From CAWKDG01 sp963848355 (lineage in GTDB: Bacteria; Actinomycetota; Acidimicrobiia; Acidimicrobiales; UBA8190), in NCBI GenBank assembly GCA_963848355.1, contig CAWKDG010000002.1:496001-560000 (forward strand): a stretch of DNA of 64,000 nucleotides, written 5' to 3'. Under the pieces are notes generated by a model, which was not told the DNA's origin, ran no database searches, and saw only the letters and a list, made by a program, of their open reading frames with translations. A program made the position numbers and the translations under genes. Numbering within the stretch: position 1 is the first letter of the stretch; every line of letters starts with the position of its first letter. Shown piece by piece: positions 47,267 to 55,203 of this stretch.

Positions 47267-47294
47267 CCCCGCCTACAGGCCGGCTCACCGTCAT
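47267..47294 (+). repeat. att core, middle copy (right end of element 1, left end of remnant)
   Basis: Exact 28-bp copy of the rnpB 3' end at 38520-38547. To its right, 47295-47321 resembles the left-end sequence of element 1 at 38548-38574 (22 of 27 bases match), showing this is a junction between two tandem elements rather than an element-chromosome junction. Confidence 0.85.
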
Positions 47295-47375
47295 GAGGCC
47301 TGTGACGAGGGCTTGTATCCCGACGCCCTTATGGCTCCAATGAGAGATATCGACGTCGCGAAACTAGGCAAACAC

Positions 47376-47638
47376 TCACGAAATCCGCTCAGCAATCCAC
47401 CCGGCCAACGTGGTGATCGCATCATCGTCCAGGGACCCACCAAATGCGCACACAGCACCGCCGCTTTAGTGGGAAAGTCGGGATAGAACTCTTCGCCAGT
47501 GAAACTAGCGGCGGGAGCGTGCAGGGCCGAGTCAGCCTGGGCGAGCTTCGTCTGCAGGACAATCTGGTCGGCCGGCGAGCCGAGCACTGCCTCAGCGATG
47601 ATGAGGAAGTCTGCGAGATCGAGGTAATGGACGCTCAC
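47376..47638 (-). pseudogene. Doc toxin, copy 2, inactivated by a 148-bp net deletion
   Basis: The N-terminal 67 residues match copy 1 (about 10 substitutions) through AAVLCAHLV. Then about 50 codons, including the whole Fic motif HPLLDGNKR, are missing. The original tail (SLDDDAITTLAGWIAERIS) follows out of frame and ended at 47376. Toxicity should be lost. Confidence 0.85.
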
Positions 47639-47847
47639 TCGGCAAGACGTTCCAGTGCGCGGCGGTTCTGCTCGATGGCTTCCCGCAAGCGACTTTGGAA
47701 CGCCTTGTCGGCGCGACGTTGAGCTACCCGCTCCGTGATGGCTTCACGGATTTCCTCGGCAACCGACAGCCCATCGACTTGGGCGACGGCCTCGAGGTCC
47801 TCTGCCTGATCCTCGTGCAGCCGGACCGTATAAGCGCGCTTGCTCAT
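47635..47847 (-). CDS. Ribbon-helix-helix antitoxin, copy 2
   Basis: Protein identical to copy 1 at 46768-46980, although the genes differ at 7 positions, all synonymous. Same start context: TATAAT 6 bp upstream of the ATG 47847. Its own toxin is broken, so it can only act on the copy-1 toxin or as a DNA-binding regulator. Confidence 0.88.
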   Translation of the reverse strand: MSKRAYTVRLHEDQAEDLEAVAQVDGLSVAEEIREAITERVAQRRADKAFQSRLREAIEQNRRALERLAE

Positions 47848-47853
47848 CACGTC

Positions 47854-47889
47854 ATTATAGCTGCATCAAGATGCATCGCATCAAGATGC
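47854..47889 (-). promoter_or_regulatory. Promoter and RHH operator of the Doc module, copy 2
   Basis: TATAAT at 47854-47859 (minus strand), then two GCATCTTGATGC sites at 47863-47874 and 47878-47889. Identical in layout to copy 1, so either antitoxin can probably bind both. Confidence 0.6.
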
Positions 47890-48050
47890 AGGAACGCTCC
47901 ACGGGCGCCAACGGCTTCATCTCGGACCCGCTCAGCTCCTCGTTGACATCGGTTTCGGTGAGCTCGAGGTCACCCGCTGACAACGAAATCCCTGCTTCAA
48001 GGCGTAGTTTTTTCGAAAATACCGGCGCCACGATCTCGTGCGTGCCAGTT

Positions 48051-48078
48051 CTCCGCCTGCAAGCCGGCTGACCGTCAA
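48051..48078 (+). repeat. att-like repeat, degenerate right copy
   Basis: Matches the 28-bp att core at 23 positions, differing at bases 2, 9, 12, 20 and 28. It is the outermost right end and marks the return to chromosomal sequence. The next gene, at 48167-48556, is a chromosomal secreted-protein gene. Confidence 0.7.
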
Positions 48079-48166
48079 ACTCTGACGACACCCCCAGCCG
48101 TCCGGGGCGCAAACGAAGAGTTCTGGACGTCGGCGGCACGTCGCAGGGCCGGCCGAGGGTGGTCGG

Positions 48167-48556
48167 TCAGCAGGAAAAGTCGTTCCAGACTTTGACTTTC
48201 CCCTTGACCAAGTAACCCGTGGCGAACTGACTACCTGCATTGAACAGGCTGACCACGTATTCACCAGACGCGTAGGTGCCCGAAAGTGACCAACCGTCAC
48301 CTTCGCCTTTTTTCCATTTCTCCGTCACCGTGTTACCGCCAGCCCGGTAGGTGCCGGCATCGCCGAACTGATCAGCCTTCCACTTGCCGGCCATCGCAAT
48401 TGCCTGTATCTCGCAGCCACCATTGTTCATTTCGAGCGTCCACTTATCGTACGGCTTGATATGTCGAACCGAGGCTGTGGCTCCGGCCGGTCCGGACATT
48501 CCCAGAGTCGCGATGATCATGAGGCCCGTTGCGAGCAACGCTGTCCGTCGTAACAT
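48167..48556 (-). CDS. Small secreted protein of unknown function
   Basis: 129 aa with a Sec signal peptide (MLRRTALLATGLMIIATLGMSGPAGATA, cleavage near ATA). The mature part is 100 residues with regular strand-like repeats (WTLEMNNGGCEIQAIAM; YVVSLFNAGSQFATGYL), two Cys and no catalytic motif. ATG 48556 is chosen because the signal peptide starts there. It is 14 bp downstream of the larger secreted protein in the same direction. Not recognised. Confidence 0.7.
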   Translation of the reverse strand: MLRRTALLATGLMIIATLGMSGPAGATASVRHIKPYDKWTLEMNNGGCEIQAIAMAGKWKADQFGDAGTYRAGGNTVTEKWKKGEGDGWSLSGTYASGEYVVSLFNAGSQFATGYLVKGKVKVWNDFSC

Positions 48557-48570
48557 CCCGCCACCCACGT

Positions 48571-49632
48571 TCAGCCTGGAGCGGTGGCGCAACTCGCATG
48601 CATCGGAGTGCGGTTGGTCTGCTCGGAGCCCATCGTCGGCGTCGCTACGGTCCCGAGTACTGGGGTGCCGGTCAGCTTGAGATTGTTCGTCTCCCCGGTA
48701 AAGCCTTCCTTCACGCACTCTGGGGCCGCCAGGCTGCTACTGGAAAGAGCCGTCTGCGCCTCGAACGTCGTCTTCTTGCCGAATTTCGCCTGGCCTCCCC
48801 CTGCATCACCGAAGACGTCGAACTCGGTGGTGTTCCAGCTCTTGGCCAGGTCGAGCACGCTGTCAGAGTTGTCGACGCTGCTGGCCTGGGAACCGTTCGA
48901 CAACTCCACCTCGTCGGTGCTGCTCAGATTGGCGAATCCCGACAGCTTCGCAGTGGCGAGTTCTGCGGCCGTGAGGTTGCCGCCGGCGAACGAGCTGGCC
49001 GGGCTGTTGGTATAGCAGTCACTCTCATACGTGAACCAGTGCGACGGACACTTTGCGCTGTAGCCAATCAGCCAATATTGCATGAACACCGTGTTCGAGT
49101 GCGTGTCGTAGACGAATTGCTGCCACGCCAGACATTTGGCCGGATTGCTACTTCCTGAACAGGCCGGCGACCCGGAAAAGAACTGAGTGTTCAGCTGGAG
49201 AGAGAAGGTATTTGCGAGATTCGGCCCGCTGTCGTCGTACTGGCCCTTCTCGGTGATACCCGGGCTCACGTCGGCGAATGATCCTGTTGCCTTTGTAATC
49301 GGACCGGTCACCACAGCCGAGTAGTCGTTGCCGTTACCAACAGGTTTCACGGCGAGCGGCGTATTTGGCGCCGATAGGTTCCCCGCCGGTTCCATGGGGA
49401 CCTCCGGCGCGACCTTGCACCGGGTGGCCTGCCATGCGAGCGCGGGATAGGAGGCGGTGAAACACCCTTCCCCCGGCAAGGGGAGGTTGGCGATCGCCTC
49501 CTGCCACGTCGCCGCCGACGGGCCGTTGGGCCCATTGGCTCCGAAGGCTGACTCGCTCGCCACGATCGACGTCCCCGCCACGACCATCGCTCCCGCCATG
49601 ACGAACGTCCCGAACCGCCAAGACCTCTTCAT
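48571..49632 (-). CDS. Secreted protein of unknown function, 353 aa
   Basis: Sec signal peptide (MKRSWRFGTFVMAGAMVVAG... ESAFG), then a mature protein with several paired cysteines (GEGCFTASYPALAW, SPACSGSSNPAKCLAWQQF, KCPSHWF/ESDCYTN). The WQQFVYDTHSNTVFMQYWL segment is beta-rich. Low-complexity N/S/T-rich stretches occur late. I do not recognise the family. Second secreted gene in the same operon follows 14 bp later. Confidence 0.7.
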   Translation of the reverse strand: MKRSWRFGTFVMAGAMVVAGTSIVASESAFGANGPNGPSAATWQEAIANLPLPGEGCFTASYPALAWQATRCKVAPEVPMEPAGNLSAPNTPLAVKPVGNGNDYSAVVTGPITKATGSFADVSPGITEKGQYDDSGPNLANTFSLQLNTQFFSGSPACSGSSNPAKCLAWQQFVYDTHSNTVFMQYWLIGYSAKCPSHWFTYESDCYTNSPASSFAGGNLTAAELATAKLSGFANLSSTDEVELSNGSQASSVDNSDSVLDLAKSWNTTEFDVFGDAGGGQAKFGKKTTFEAQTALSSSSLAAPECVKEGFTGETNNLKLTGTPVLGTVATPTMGSEQTNRTPMHASCATAPG

Positions 49633-49818
49633 CGCCCGCCTCCCGTTGGTCCTGACCGGTTGCAGCCGCCCCCGACGATGGATCCAATGATCCCGACAAA
49701 TCGTATCGTCTGGAACGGTCTCAGGTCGCGAACCGGGAAGAGGACGAGTGGGTCAGAAGAACCTGCCCACCCGTTCCAGACAGCAGCGCTGGTGACGGAG
49801 GGGAATGCCCCTGCGGAG

Positions 49819-50652
49819 CTATCGCACGACACGCTTTCTGGATCTGGAGGCATGGGACTTGGATCTGGGGGTGTGAGCGCTCGTGAGCGGCTGTGCGGAT
49901 GTTCCACTGGGCGAGGAGATGGCAGCGGAAGTGGCATCGAGCCTTCCTGGCCACCAGGCGACGAACCATCCGTTACCGGTGGTGGCCTGGACGTGCTCGC
50001 CGTCGCTGAGCACGAGGGTTACGCCCGTGACACCCTCGTCGACCTGTCCATCGACGAGGGAATAGGCACCCTGGCTGGTAGAAGCCAAATGAGCGAGGGT
50101 CACATGACTGATACTTCCCGAGCCACCACGACCGAGGACGGACGAACTGCCAACCGAGTCCACCCCTCTCCTGTGCCCCGAGATGTTCGCACCTCCCGAG
50201 ACTGACATGAAGCGTCCACCCGCGGTGGTTTGCGAGACGACGGTGACCGACGGTCCCGTTAGGCAGGTCGCACCTCTACTTCCGTTCTGAAAGACCACGA
50301 GGGTGAACGGTCCTCGTACGTCGGTGGCCACTGCGCTCCATCCACTTCCTGAGGTCACACCCGACGATGTCGGCGGTGCATCGGCGAGCTGCGCCAGGCA
50401 GGTGGAATCAGCACTGGACGTTTGCTCGATGGAAGCCGCCTTCGGGGTCGGGCTCCAGCCTGCGAACGCAGCTTGGGACCCAGCAAGCACGAGTGTCAGA
50501 GACGCACCGAGCGTCACGGCAAGCCCCGGAACACCGATCTTGACCAGCCGGGTCCTGGTTCGACGACGGGACCGCCGTCGTTCCAGGTCGGTCTCGACGG
50601 CGTCTCGAAGTTCGACTCGATAGCGCTGTAGATCAGGATGGAGGGTGTTCAT
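49819..50652 (-). CDS. Membrane-anchored anti-sigma-like protein
   Basis: 277 aa: cytoplasmic N-terminus (MNTLHPDLQRYRVELRDAVETDLERRRSRRR), one membrane helix (GVPGLAVTLGASLTLVLAGS), then an extracytoplasmic part rich in Ser/Gly/Thr. It starts within the stop of the ECF sigma gene (ATGA overlap at 50649-50652), a strong sign of a sigma/anti-sigma pair. No zinc finger. The C-terminus is low-complexity and basic. Confidence 0.7.
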   Translation of the reverse strand: MNTLHPDLQRYRVELRDAVETDLERRRSRRRTRTRLVKIGVPGLAVTLGASLTLVLAGSQAAFAGWSPTPKAASIEQTSSADSTCLAQLADAPPTSSGVTSGSGWSAVATDVRGPFTLVVFQNGSRGATCLTGPSVTVVSQTTAGGRFMSVSGGANISGHRRGVDSVGSSSVLGRGGSGSISHVTLAHLASTSQGAYSLVDGQVDEGVTGVTLVLSDGEHVQATTGNGWFVAWWPGRLDATSAAISSPSGTSAQPLTSAHTPRSKSHASRSRKRVVR

Positions 50653-51203
50653 GGTTGTGGACCTCCTAAGGCCAATTGCAGACGACGGATCGAACGTGAC
50701 ACCCGAAGGCGAGCAGCCACCGGTGTGCAGTTGAGTCGGCGCGCGATCTCCCGGTAGGGGCGGTCCTCGACGAGGCGCAGCACCAAGAGTTGGCGTTCGC
50801 TCTCGGGGAGGTTGGCGAAGGCGCAAAGCACCGCAGAGGGAAACGACAGGCGCTCGTCAACGGCCTCGTACCCGTGTTCCTCTACCACCGTGATGGGGAG
50901 TCCCAGGCGGGCTCGGGCCGAAGACTCGACCTGGCGCTTGCGCACCGAGGACCGCAGGACATTTTGAGCGATACCGAGCAACCACGGCAGGGCTGACCCG
51001 TTGACCTGGTCTGTGAATCGTCCCCGGCTACGCCAGGCCTGGGCGAACACCTCAGCCGTCAGGTCTGCGGCGTAGTCCCCCACCCTGGAGGTGGCCCAGG
51101 CGAACACCTTGTGAGCGTGCCGGTCGTAGACGGCCGAGAAGGCGTCGGGATCTTCCAGGCGCAGGAGGTCAGCGTCAGACAAGTCCTCAGGGAATGACCT
51201 CAC
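50649..51203 (-). CDS. ECF-type RNA polymerase sigma factor
   Basis: 184 aa. Region 2: DPDAFSAVYDRHAHKVFAWATSRVGDYAADLTAEVFAQAWRSRGRF; region 4: ALCAFANLPESERQLLVLRLVEDRPYREIARRLNCTPVAARLRVSRS. Complete. It overlaps the membrane protein gene that follows and probably senses an envelope signal. It may control the secreted genes at 48.2-49.6 kb, which is inference from position. Confidence 0.92.
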   Translation of the reverse strand: MRSFPEDLSDADLLRLEDPDAFSAVYDRHAHKVFAWATSRVGDYAADLTAEVFAQAWRSRGRFTDQVNGSALPWLLGIAQNVLRSSVRKRQVESSARARLGLPITVVEEHGYEAVDERLSFPSAVLCAFANLPESERQLLVLRLVEDRPYREIARRLNCTPVAARLRVSRSIRRLQLALGGPQP

Positions 51204-51276
51204 ACCCTATAGATCACCGCTCGGAAGAAAGTGTGTCACGTCATCAGGATCGAGACCACTTTTCTTCCGTCCTCGA

Positions 51277-51726
51277 TCACGCTTTCGACGGCTCGATGGC
51301 GATGAGCTCTTCGAGAAGACGTTCCCATGGGACCGATGACCATCCAGATTTCTCAGCGGCCGATTGCGCGAACTTGATGGCATCATCGACCCACGTGAGC
51401 TCCACATCCGTGATCGTTCGGCCGGGCGTGAAAATTCCGAACTCGACGGCCCAGTCGGTGTCATGAATCTCGTGGACGACGGCCTTCAGTTCGGTGACAA
51501 GGTGCGTGAGGTGGGAGTGCTCCGGCTGACCCGCCAATTCAACCGCCCACTCGGCGCATCGAAAACACCGGTGAAAATCACCTCGCGATGTCGTCTTTGC
51601 TATCTCGGCATCGTGGGAGGTCAGCTTCTGGTACTCGGCGTCGGGAAGCACCTTCTCGAGCGCGTCGTCGATGTACCGGAGCATCTCCGAGGGTGTCTTT
51701 GCGCTGGTCTTTGATGTGCCTGTCAC
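51277..51726 (-). CDS. Hypothetical protein, 149 aa
   Basis: Helical soluble protein with no recognisable domain. It includes RCFRCAEWAVELAGQ (one CxxC), TELKAVVHEIHDTDWAVEFGIFT and ELTWVDDAIKFAQSAAEKSG. No membrane span or signal peptide. It lies alone between the sigma factor and DinB genes. Confidence 0.6.
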   Translation of the reverse strand: MTGTSKTSAKTPSEMLRYIDDALEKVLPDAEYQKLTSHDAEIAKTTSRGDFHRCFRCAEWAVELAGQPEHSHLTHLVTELKAVVHEIHDTDWAVEFGIFTPGRTITDVELTWVDDAIKFAQSAAEKSGWSSVPWERLLEELIAIEPSKA

Positions 51727-51839
51727 ACTCTCACCTTACCCGCAGTCGATCCTGGGCACCCAGAGACGGTGGCCGGCATCCGACGACACGACATCTCTCG
51801 TCGGATGCCGAAGCACGCGAGCGCGGGCAGACTGAGTGG

Positions 51840-52349
51840 ATGAGGATCGACCCTGACCCTGGTGCCTCCGAACTCGACTTGCTCGAGCAGTATCTCGACT
51901 ACCAGCGGGAGACGGTGCTGCTGAAGACCGACGGACTGACGAAGGAGCAGCTGGCGCAGAGACTTCCCCCGTCTGAGCTCACGCTGGCAGGACTCCTCTA
52001 TCACCTGGCTCTGGTCGACGAGAACTGGATGGAGGTTCGGTTCGGCGGCCTTCCGGAACGGGAGCCCTGGATCGGGATCGACTGGGACGTCGACCCCAAC
52101 TGGGAATTCCGTACCGCGTCAACACTCGAGCCGGAGCAGTTGCGCAACCGCTATCGCGAAGCTTGCGAGCGGAGCCGACACGTGGTCTCCGCAGCGTCCG
52201 GCCCCGACCAACTGTCGGTCGGGACATTGCATGACGGGAGGCACTTCACGCTGCGGTGGGTCCTGCTCCACCTCATCGAGGAGACCGCCCGACACGCTGG
52301 TCAGGCCGACCTGCTGCGCGAAGCGATCGACGGAGCGGTCGGCGAGTAG
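51840..52349 (+). CDS. DinB/DUF664-family protein
   Basis: 169 aa four-helix protein of the mycothiol-dependent DinB group. LLEQYLDYQRETVLLKTDGLT, then LAGLLYHLALVDENWM (metal His), and C-terminal WVLLHLIEETARHAGQADLLREAIDG (two metal-binding His). The ATG 51840 gives the usual short start. Substrate unknown. Confidence 0.88.
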   Translation: MRIDPDPGASELDLLEQYLDYQRETVLLKTDGLTKEQLAQRLPPSELTLAGLLYHLALVDENWMEVRFGGLPEREPWIGIDWDVDPNWEFRTASTLEPEQLRNRYREACERSRHVVSAASGPDQLSVGTLHDGRHFTLRWVLLHLIEETARHAGQADLLREAIDGAVGE

Positions 52350-52387
52350 CTGATGTGCCTACTCGGTCATCAGTGAACCGGCGCGTC

Positions 52388-52831
52388 TCAGGGGTTGCGG
52401 TCCGTGTTCACGATCAGGAGGCTGCAGGGGCACTGATGCGACACCTTGTTGGGAACACTTCCGAGCACGAAACGCTTCACTCCCGCCATGCCCCGGTTCC
52501 CGACGATGATGAGGTCGGCGTCCACGGCCACGGCCGTGCTGATGATGGCATCGGCCGGATCACGCTCGGGGTTGTGCATCTCGATTGTCACCCCTTGCCG
52601 TTCGGCCTCGGCCAACAGCGAAGATCGCACCTCATCAGCGTGGTCGCGCAAGCTGTCACGCAGCGCTTCCGCCGCTCCGGGCGCGTCCGGGAATCCCGTC
52701 ATGGCCGCCGAGTGAACCGAATGAACGGCATGCACCTTGGCCCCCGTCATCTTGGCTAGGGCAAAGGCTTCATTGACGGCGACCGCGGCACGGTCTGAGC
52801 CGTCGGTGCCAACCACAATCTCCTTGTACAT
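52388..52831 (-). CDS. Universal stress protein (UspA family)
   Basis: 147 aa from ATG 52831 (MYKEIVVGTDGSDRA). ATP-binding residues: G-x2-G-x9-G(S/T), seen as VGNRGMAGVKRFVLGSVPNKV. Acts in stress or dormancy responses in actinobacteria. Upstream codons are low-complexity, so this start is preferred. Confidence 0.92.
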   Translation of the reverse strand: MYKEIVVGTDGSDRAAVAVNEAFALAKMTGAKVHAVHSVHSAAMTGFPDAPGAAEALRDSLRDHADEVRSSLLAEAERQGVTIEMHNPERDPADAIISTAVAVDADLIIVGNRGMAGVKRFVLGSVPNKVSHQCPCSLLIVNTDRNP

Positions 52832-52951
52832 GGGTTCCCTCCCCGGCGCCCGGGCCAGGACGCCGGAGGCGCAGCATCCTCGGTGCCAAGCTACGCGCAC
52901 CGGTCCGGCGCTTCAACCGGCCCACTCAGGCGACAGCACCTCTCAGGCGTC

Positions 52952-53248
52952 TCAGGTCTCGTCCTCGAGCGTCAGATGGTCGACTTCTTCTAGGATCTCC
53001 ATCGACTCCATGACCGCCCCGGGGAATTCGAGCGGACTCATCCTCTCCCAGAAGGCGGTGAGTTGGGCCGTGCTCCGCCAGCGGGCGATCCCGATCAGGC
53101 ACCCATCGTCGCCCGTGGCCCGCAGCAGTGTGCTGCCCATGGCCCCCGGTTGCGTCGAGCGGATGCGGAGAGTCCCCTCGTGCCACCAGGTGGCGAAGTC
53201 GGCCTTGCGAGGAGAGTCGATACGCCAGCGGTAGATGACGCGGATCAT
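52952..53248 (-). CDS. Antibiotic-biosynthesis-monooxygenase-like small protein
   Basis: 98 aa: MIRVIYRWRIDSPRKADFATWWHEGTLRI, GSTLLRATGDDGCLIGIARW, STAQLTAFWERM. This is the dimeric alpha-beta barrel pattern with the usual Trp-His. It may be a small monooxygenase or simply a ligand-binding dimer. Divergent from the SDR gene. Confidence 0.75.
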   Translation of the reverse strand: MIRVIYRWRIDSPRKADFATWWHEGTLRIRSTQPGAMGSTLLRATGDDGCLIGIARWRSTAQLTAFWERMSPLEFPGAVMESMEILEEVDHLTLEDET

Positions 53249-53368
53249 CGAGGCCGACTATATGTGCCGCTCGTCCGGACCCCGCGGAGCACTCCTCATC
53301 GTCAGCGGTGCAGCCATGGGAAGATCAGATCTGATCAGGTTCGACCAGAGGGACCAAGGGGAGGGATC

Positions 53369-54169
53369 GTGGCGAAAGTGATCTTGATCACGGGTGCCTC
53401 GGCCGGCATCGGTCGTGCTTGTGCCGACAGGCTGCACGAAAGCGGGTGGACCGTGGTCGGAGCGAGTCGACGAGGGTCGTCCTCGGGACATTGGACTCCG
53501 ATGGTGATGGACGTCGACAGCGACGAGTCGGTGCGTCAAGGTGTGGCGTCGATCCTCGGGGAGCACTCTCGCCTGGACGCCGTCGTCGCTTGCGCCGGGT
53601 GGGGACTCGCCGGTCCTGTGGAGCTGACTCCGCTCTCCGCGGCCAAGGATCAGCTGGAGACCAATTTCTGGGGGGCGGTCCGTGTCGTCCAGGAGGCCCT
53701 GCCCGTCATGCGCCGCCAGGGAGGCGGGCACGTCGTCCTCATCAGCTCGATCGGCGGGGTGATCGGCATCCCGTTCCAGGCCTTCTACAGCGCCAGCAAG
53801 TTCGCCATGGAGGGTTACGGGGAGGCTCTCGCCTACGAGGTGGCACCTTTCGGCATCCAGGTGACGCTCGTCGAACCAGGAAATGTCAGAACCGACTTCA
53901 CGAGCAGTCGACGCGATGTGGAGCTCCCCGACGGGGAAGACACGTACTCGGCCGCCGTGGCCAAGGCCGTCGGGCTGATGGAGAAGGACGAAGCGAACGG
54001 CGTCGAGCCACTCGATGTCGCCGTCACCGTCGAGCGGATCCTCCGTGCGTCTCGGCCCCGGCGGCGGGTGTCCGTGGGCAAGTTCGGTGAACGGATCGGC
54101 CTGCCGGCCAAGCGGTTGTTGCCGTTCCGCTTCTTCGAGTGGGGGGCCAAGAGCAGTCTGGGTGTCTGA
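53369..54169 (+). CDS. Short-chain dehydrogenase/reductase
   Basis: 266 aa. Cofactor motif TGASAGIG at residues 8-15, NxG-type CAGWG, catalytic Ser in LISSIGGVIG and YSASK (YxxxK). The C-terminus is longer than minimal SDRs and includes RASRPRRRVSVGKFGERIGLPAKRLLP, a tail seen in lipid-type SDRs. GTG 53369 is preceded by a GGGAGGG ribosome-binding site. Confidence 0.92.
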   Translation: MAKVILITGASAGIGRACADRLHESGWTVVGASRRGSSSGHWTPMVMDVDSDESVRQGVASILGEHSRLDAVVACAGWGLAGPVELTPLSAAKDQLETNFWGAVRVVQEALPVMRRQGGGHVVLISSIGGVIGIPFQAFYSASKFAMEGYGEALAYEVAPFGIQVTLVEPGNVRTDFTSSRRDVELPDGEDTYSAAVAKAVGLMEKDEANGVEPLDVAVTVERILRASRPRRRVSVGKFGERIGLPAKRLLPFRFFEWGAKSSLGV

Positions 54170-54205
54170 GCGGGACCGTTTCGGCGCATCGGCGAAGGCG
54201 TCACG

Positions 54206-55162
54206 TCACGAGGCCAACGGCGCCGACAGGTAACGGGCCAGGAAGGCCAGCGAAGGAGGCTCCTGCGCCCGGAAGAACGGTCCCGTATGGCAACCGGCGG
54301 ACATATCCACCACGGCGGTGGGGGGCAACCTCCTGACCAGGGCGACGATACCCGGATGGAACGGGTCGCTCAGCCCTGAGGCCACGCGTACGGGGATGTG
54401 AGCCAGACCCCGGGTGTGGGTGACGGCGTCATTGGCGGCAAAATCGGACGCCGAGGTGTACGCCCCGGGGTTGGCTCCTTCGGCTTCGGCGTAACTCGTC
54501 CACACGGCCGGGGAAATGGCGGCCACGGCGGCGAAGACGTGAGGGTGCTTCTCCGCCATGAGAAGAGCTCCGTAACCCCCCATCGAGATTCCCATGATCC
54601 CGATCGACTGCGGATATCGGCCCAGGCCCCGTTGCTGGCACATGGGGATCAGCTCGTCGATCACCATTCCCATGGGGTCGTCTCCGGGATGCGCGTGCCA
54701 GTATCCACCGCCACCATCGGCCGCCACCATGGCCATGGGAGGAAGGGAGCGGCCATCGACATGGAGGGCGAGAGCCTGCGGGAGCGACAACCCTGCCAAC
54801 GCGTCGGTGTGATTGGCGCCGAAGCCGTGGAGCATGATCACGAGCGGCAGGGCACTTCCCGGCGCATGGCCGGGCGGGTAGGCGATGGTGTACCCGACGG
54901 TGCACCGACGGGCCCGGGAATAGAACCGTCCGGAGACTCCCGGTCCGGGAGACGAGAACACCGCCGTCGGAACAGGGACGGAACACGCCCCCTCGAGGTT
55001 GAGGAGGACCTGGCGCCCCGGGAGCACCCCGTCCGCCACGAGACTCTCTCCCACCGCTCCGGCACCGAGGACGGTGGCGGTGGCACCAAGACCCCACACC
55101 AGCAGGCGTCGTCGGGTGAAGCGACTCTCGATGTCTCCGTCTGACGGCGCCCGGCGATCCAC
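54206..55162 (-). CDS. Exported alpha/beta-hydrolase (esterase-D-like)
   Basis: 318 aa. TAT-type leader (TRRRLLVWGLGATATVLGAG), oxyanion region LVIMLHGFGANHTDALAG, nucleophile GISMGGYGALL, Asp in SGLSDPFHPG and His in SAGCHTGPFF. It resembles mycolyl-transferase/esterase-D-like secreted hydrolases. Start GTG 55162. The promoter at 55171-55198 gives an almost leaderless mRNA and is overlapped by a palindromic operator. Confidence 0.85.
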   Translation of the reverse strand: MDRRAPSDGDIESRFTRRRLLVWGLGATATVLGAGAVGESLVADGVLPGRQVLLNLEGACSVPVPTAVFSSPGPGVSGRFYSRARRCTVGYTIAYPPGHAPGSALPLVIMLHGFGANHTDALAGLSLPQALALHVDGRSLPPMAMVAADGGGGYWHAHPGDDPMGMVIDELIPMCQQRGLGRYPQSIGIMGISMGGYGALLMAEKHPHVFAAVAAISPAVWTSYAEAEGANPGAYTSASDFAANDAVTHTRGLAHIPVRVASGLSDPFHPGIVALVRRLPPTAVVDMSAGCHTGPFFRAQEPPSLAFLARYLSAPLAS

Positions 55163-55170
55163 GGGTGGAG

Positions 55171-55198
55171 ACTATATCGTCTACCGATATACCGTCAA
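55171..55198 (-). promoter_or_regulatory. Promoter with palindromic operator upstream of the esterase
   Basis: -35 TTGACG (55193-55198), 16-bp spacer, -10 TATAGT (55171-55176). The spacer holds a perfect inverted repeat: TATATCG (55173-55179), 5-bp loop, CGATATA (55185-55191). Placing a repressor there would block RNA polymerase. No repressor gene is adjacent. Confidence 0.65.
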
Positions 55199-55203
55199 CC
55201 GTA

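Larger units (their letters stand above)
38548..47294. mobile_element. Integrated element in rnpB (integrase-xis-RepSA type)
   Basis: 8.7 kb bounded by exact 28-bp repeats. From the left: integrase, excisionase, RepSA-like initiator with iteron-like repeats, AbrB/PIN-like pair, IS30 insertion, methyltransferase, ABM-like protein, second methyltransferase, RHH/Doc toxin-antitoxin. The order int-xis-rep next to att matches pSAM2-like actinomycete integrative elements. No FtsK/SpoIIIE-like transfer gene is present, so mobilisation would need a helper. The middle (42.4-46.5 kb) is visibly more AT-rich than the flanks. Confidence 0.88.
47295..48078. mobile_element. Remnant of a second, related element in tandem
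   Basis: 784 bp holding a left-end-like sequence, a broken doc gene, an intact antitoxin with its promoter, and a right-end-like sequence (CACGATCTCGTGCGTGCC, similar to 47246-47261 region) ending in a degenerate att. Integrase, rep and cargo are absent. Confidence 0.75.
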
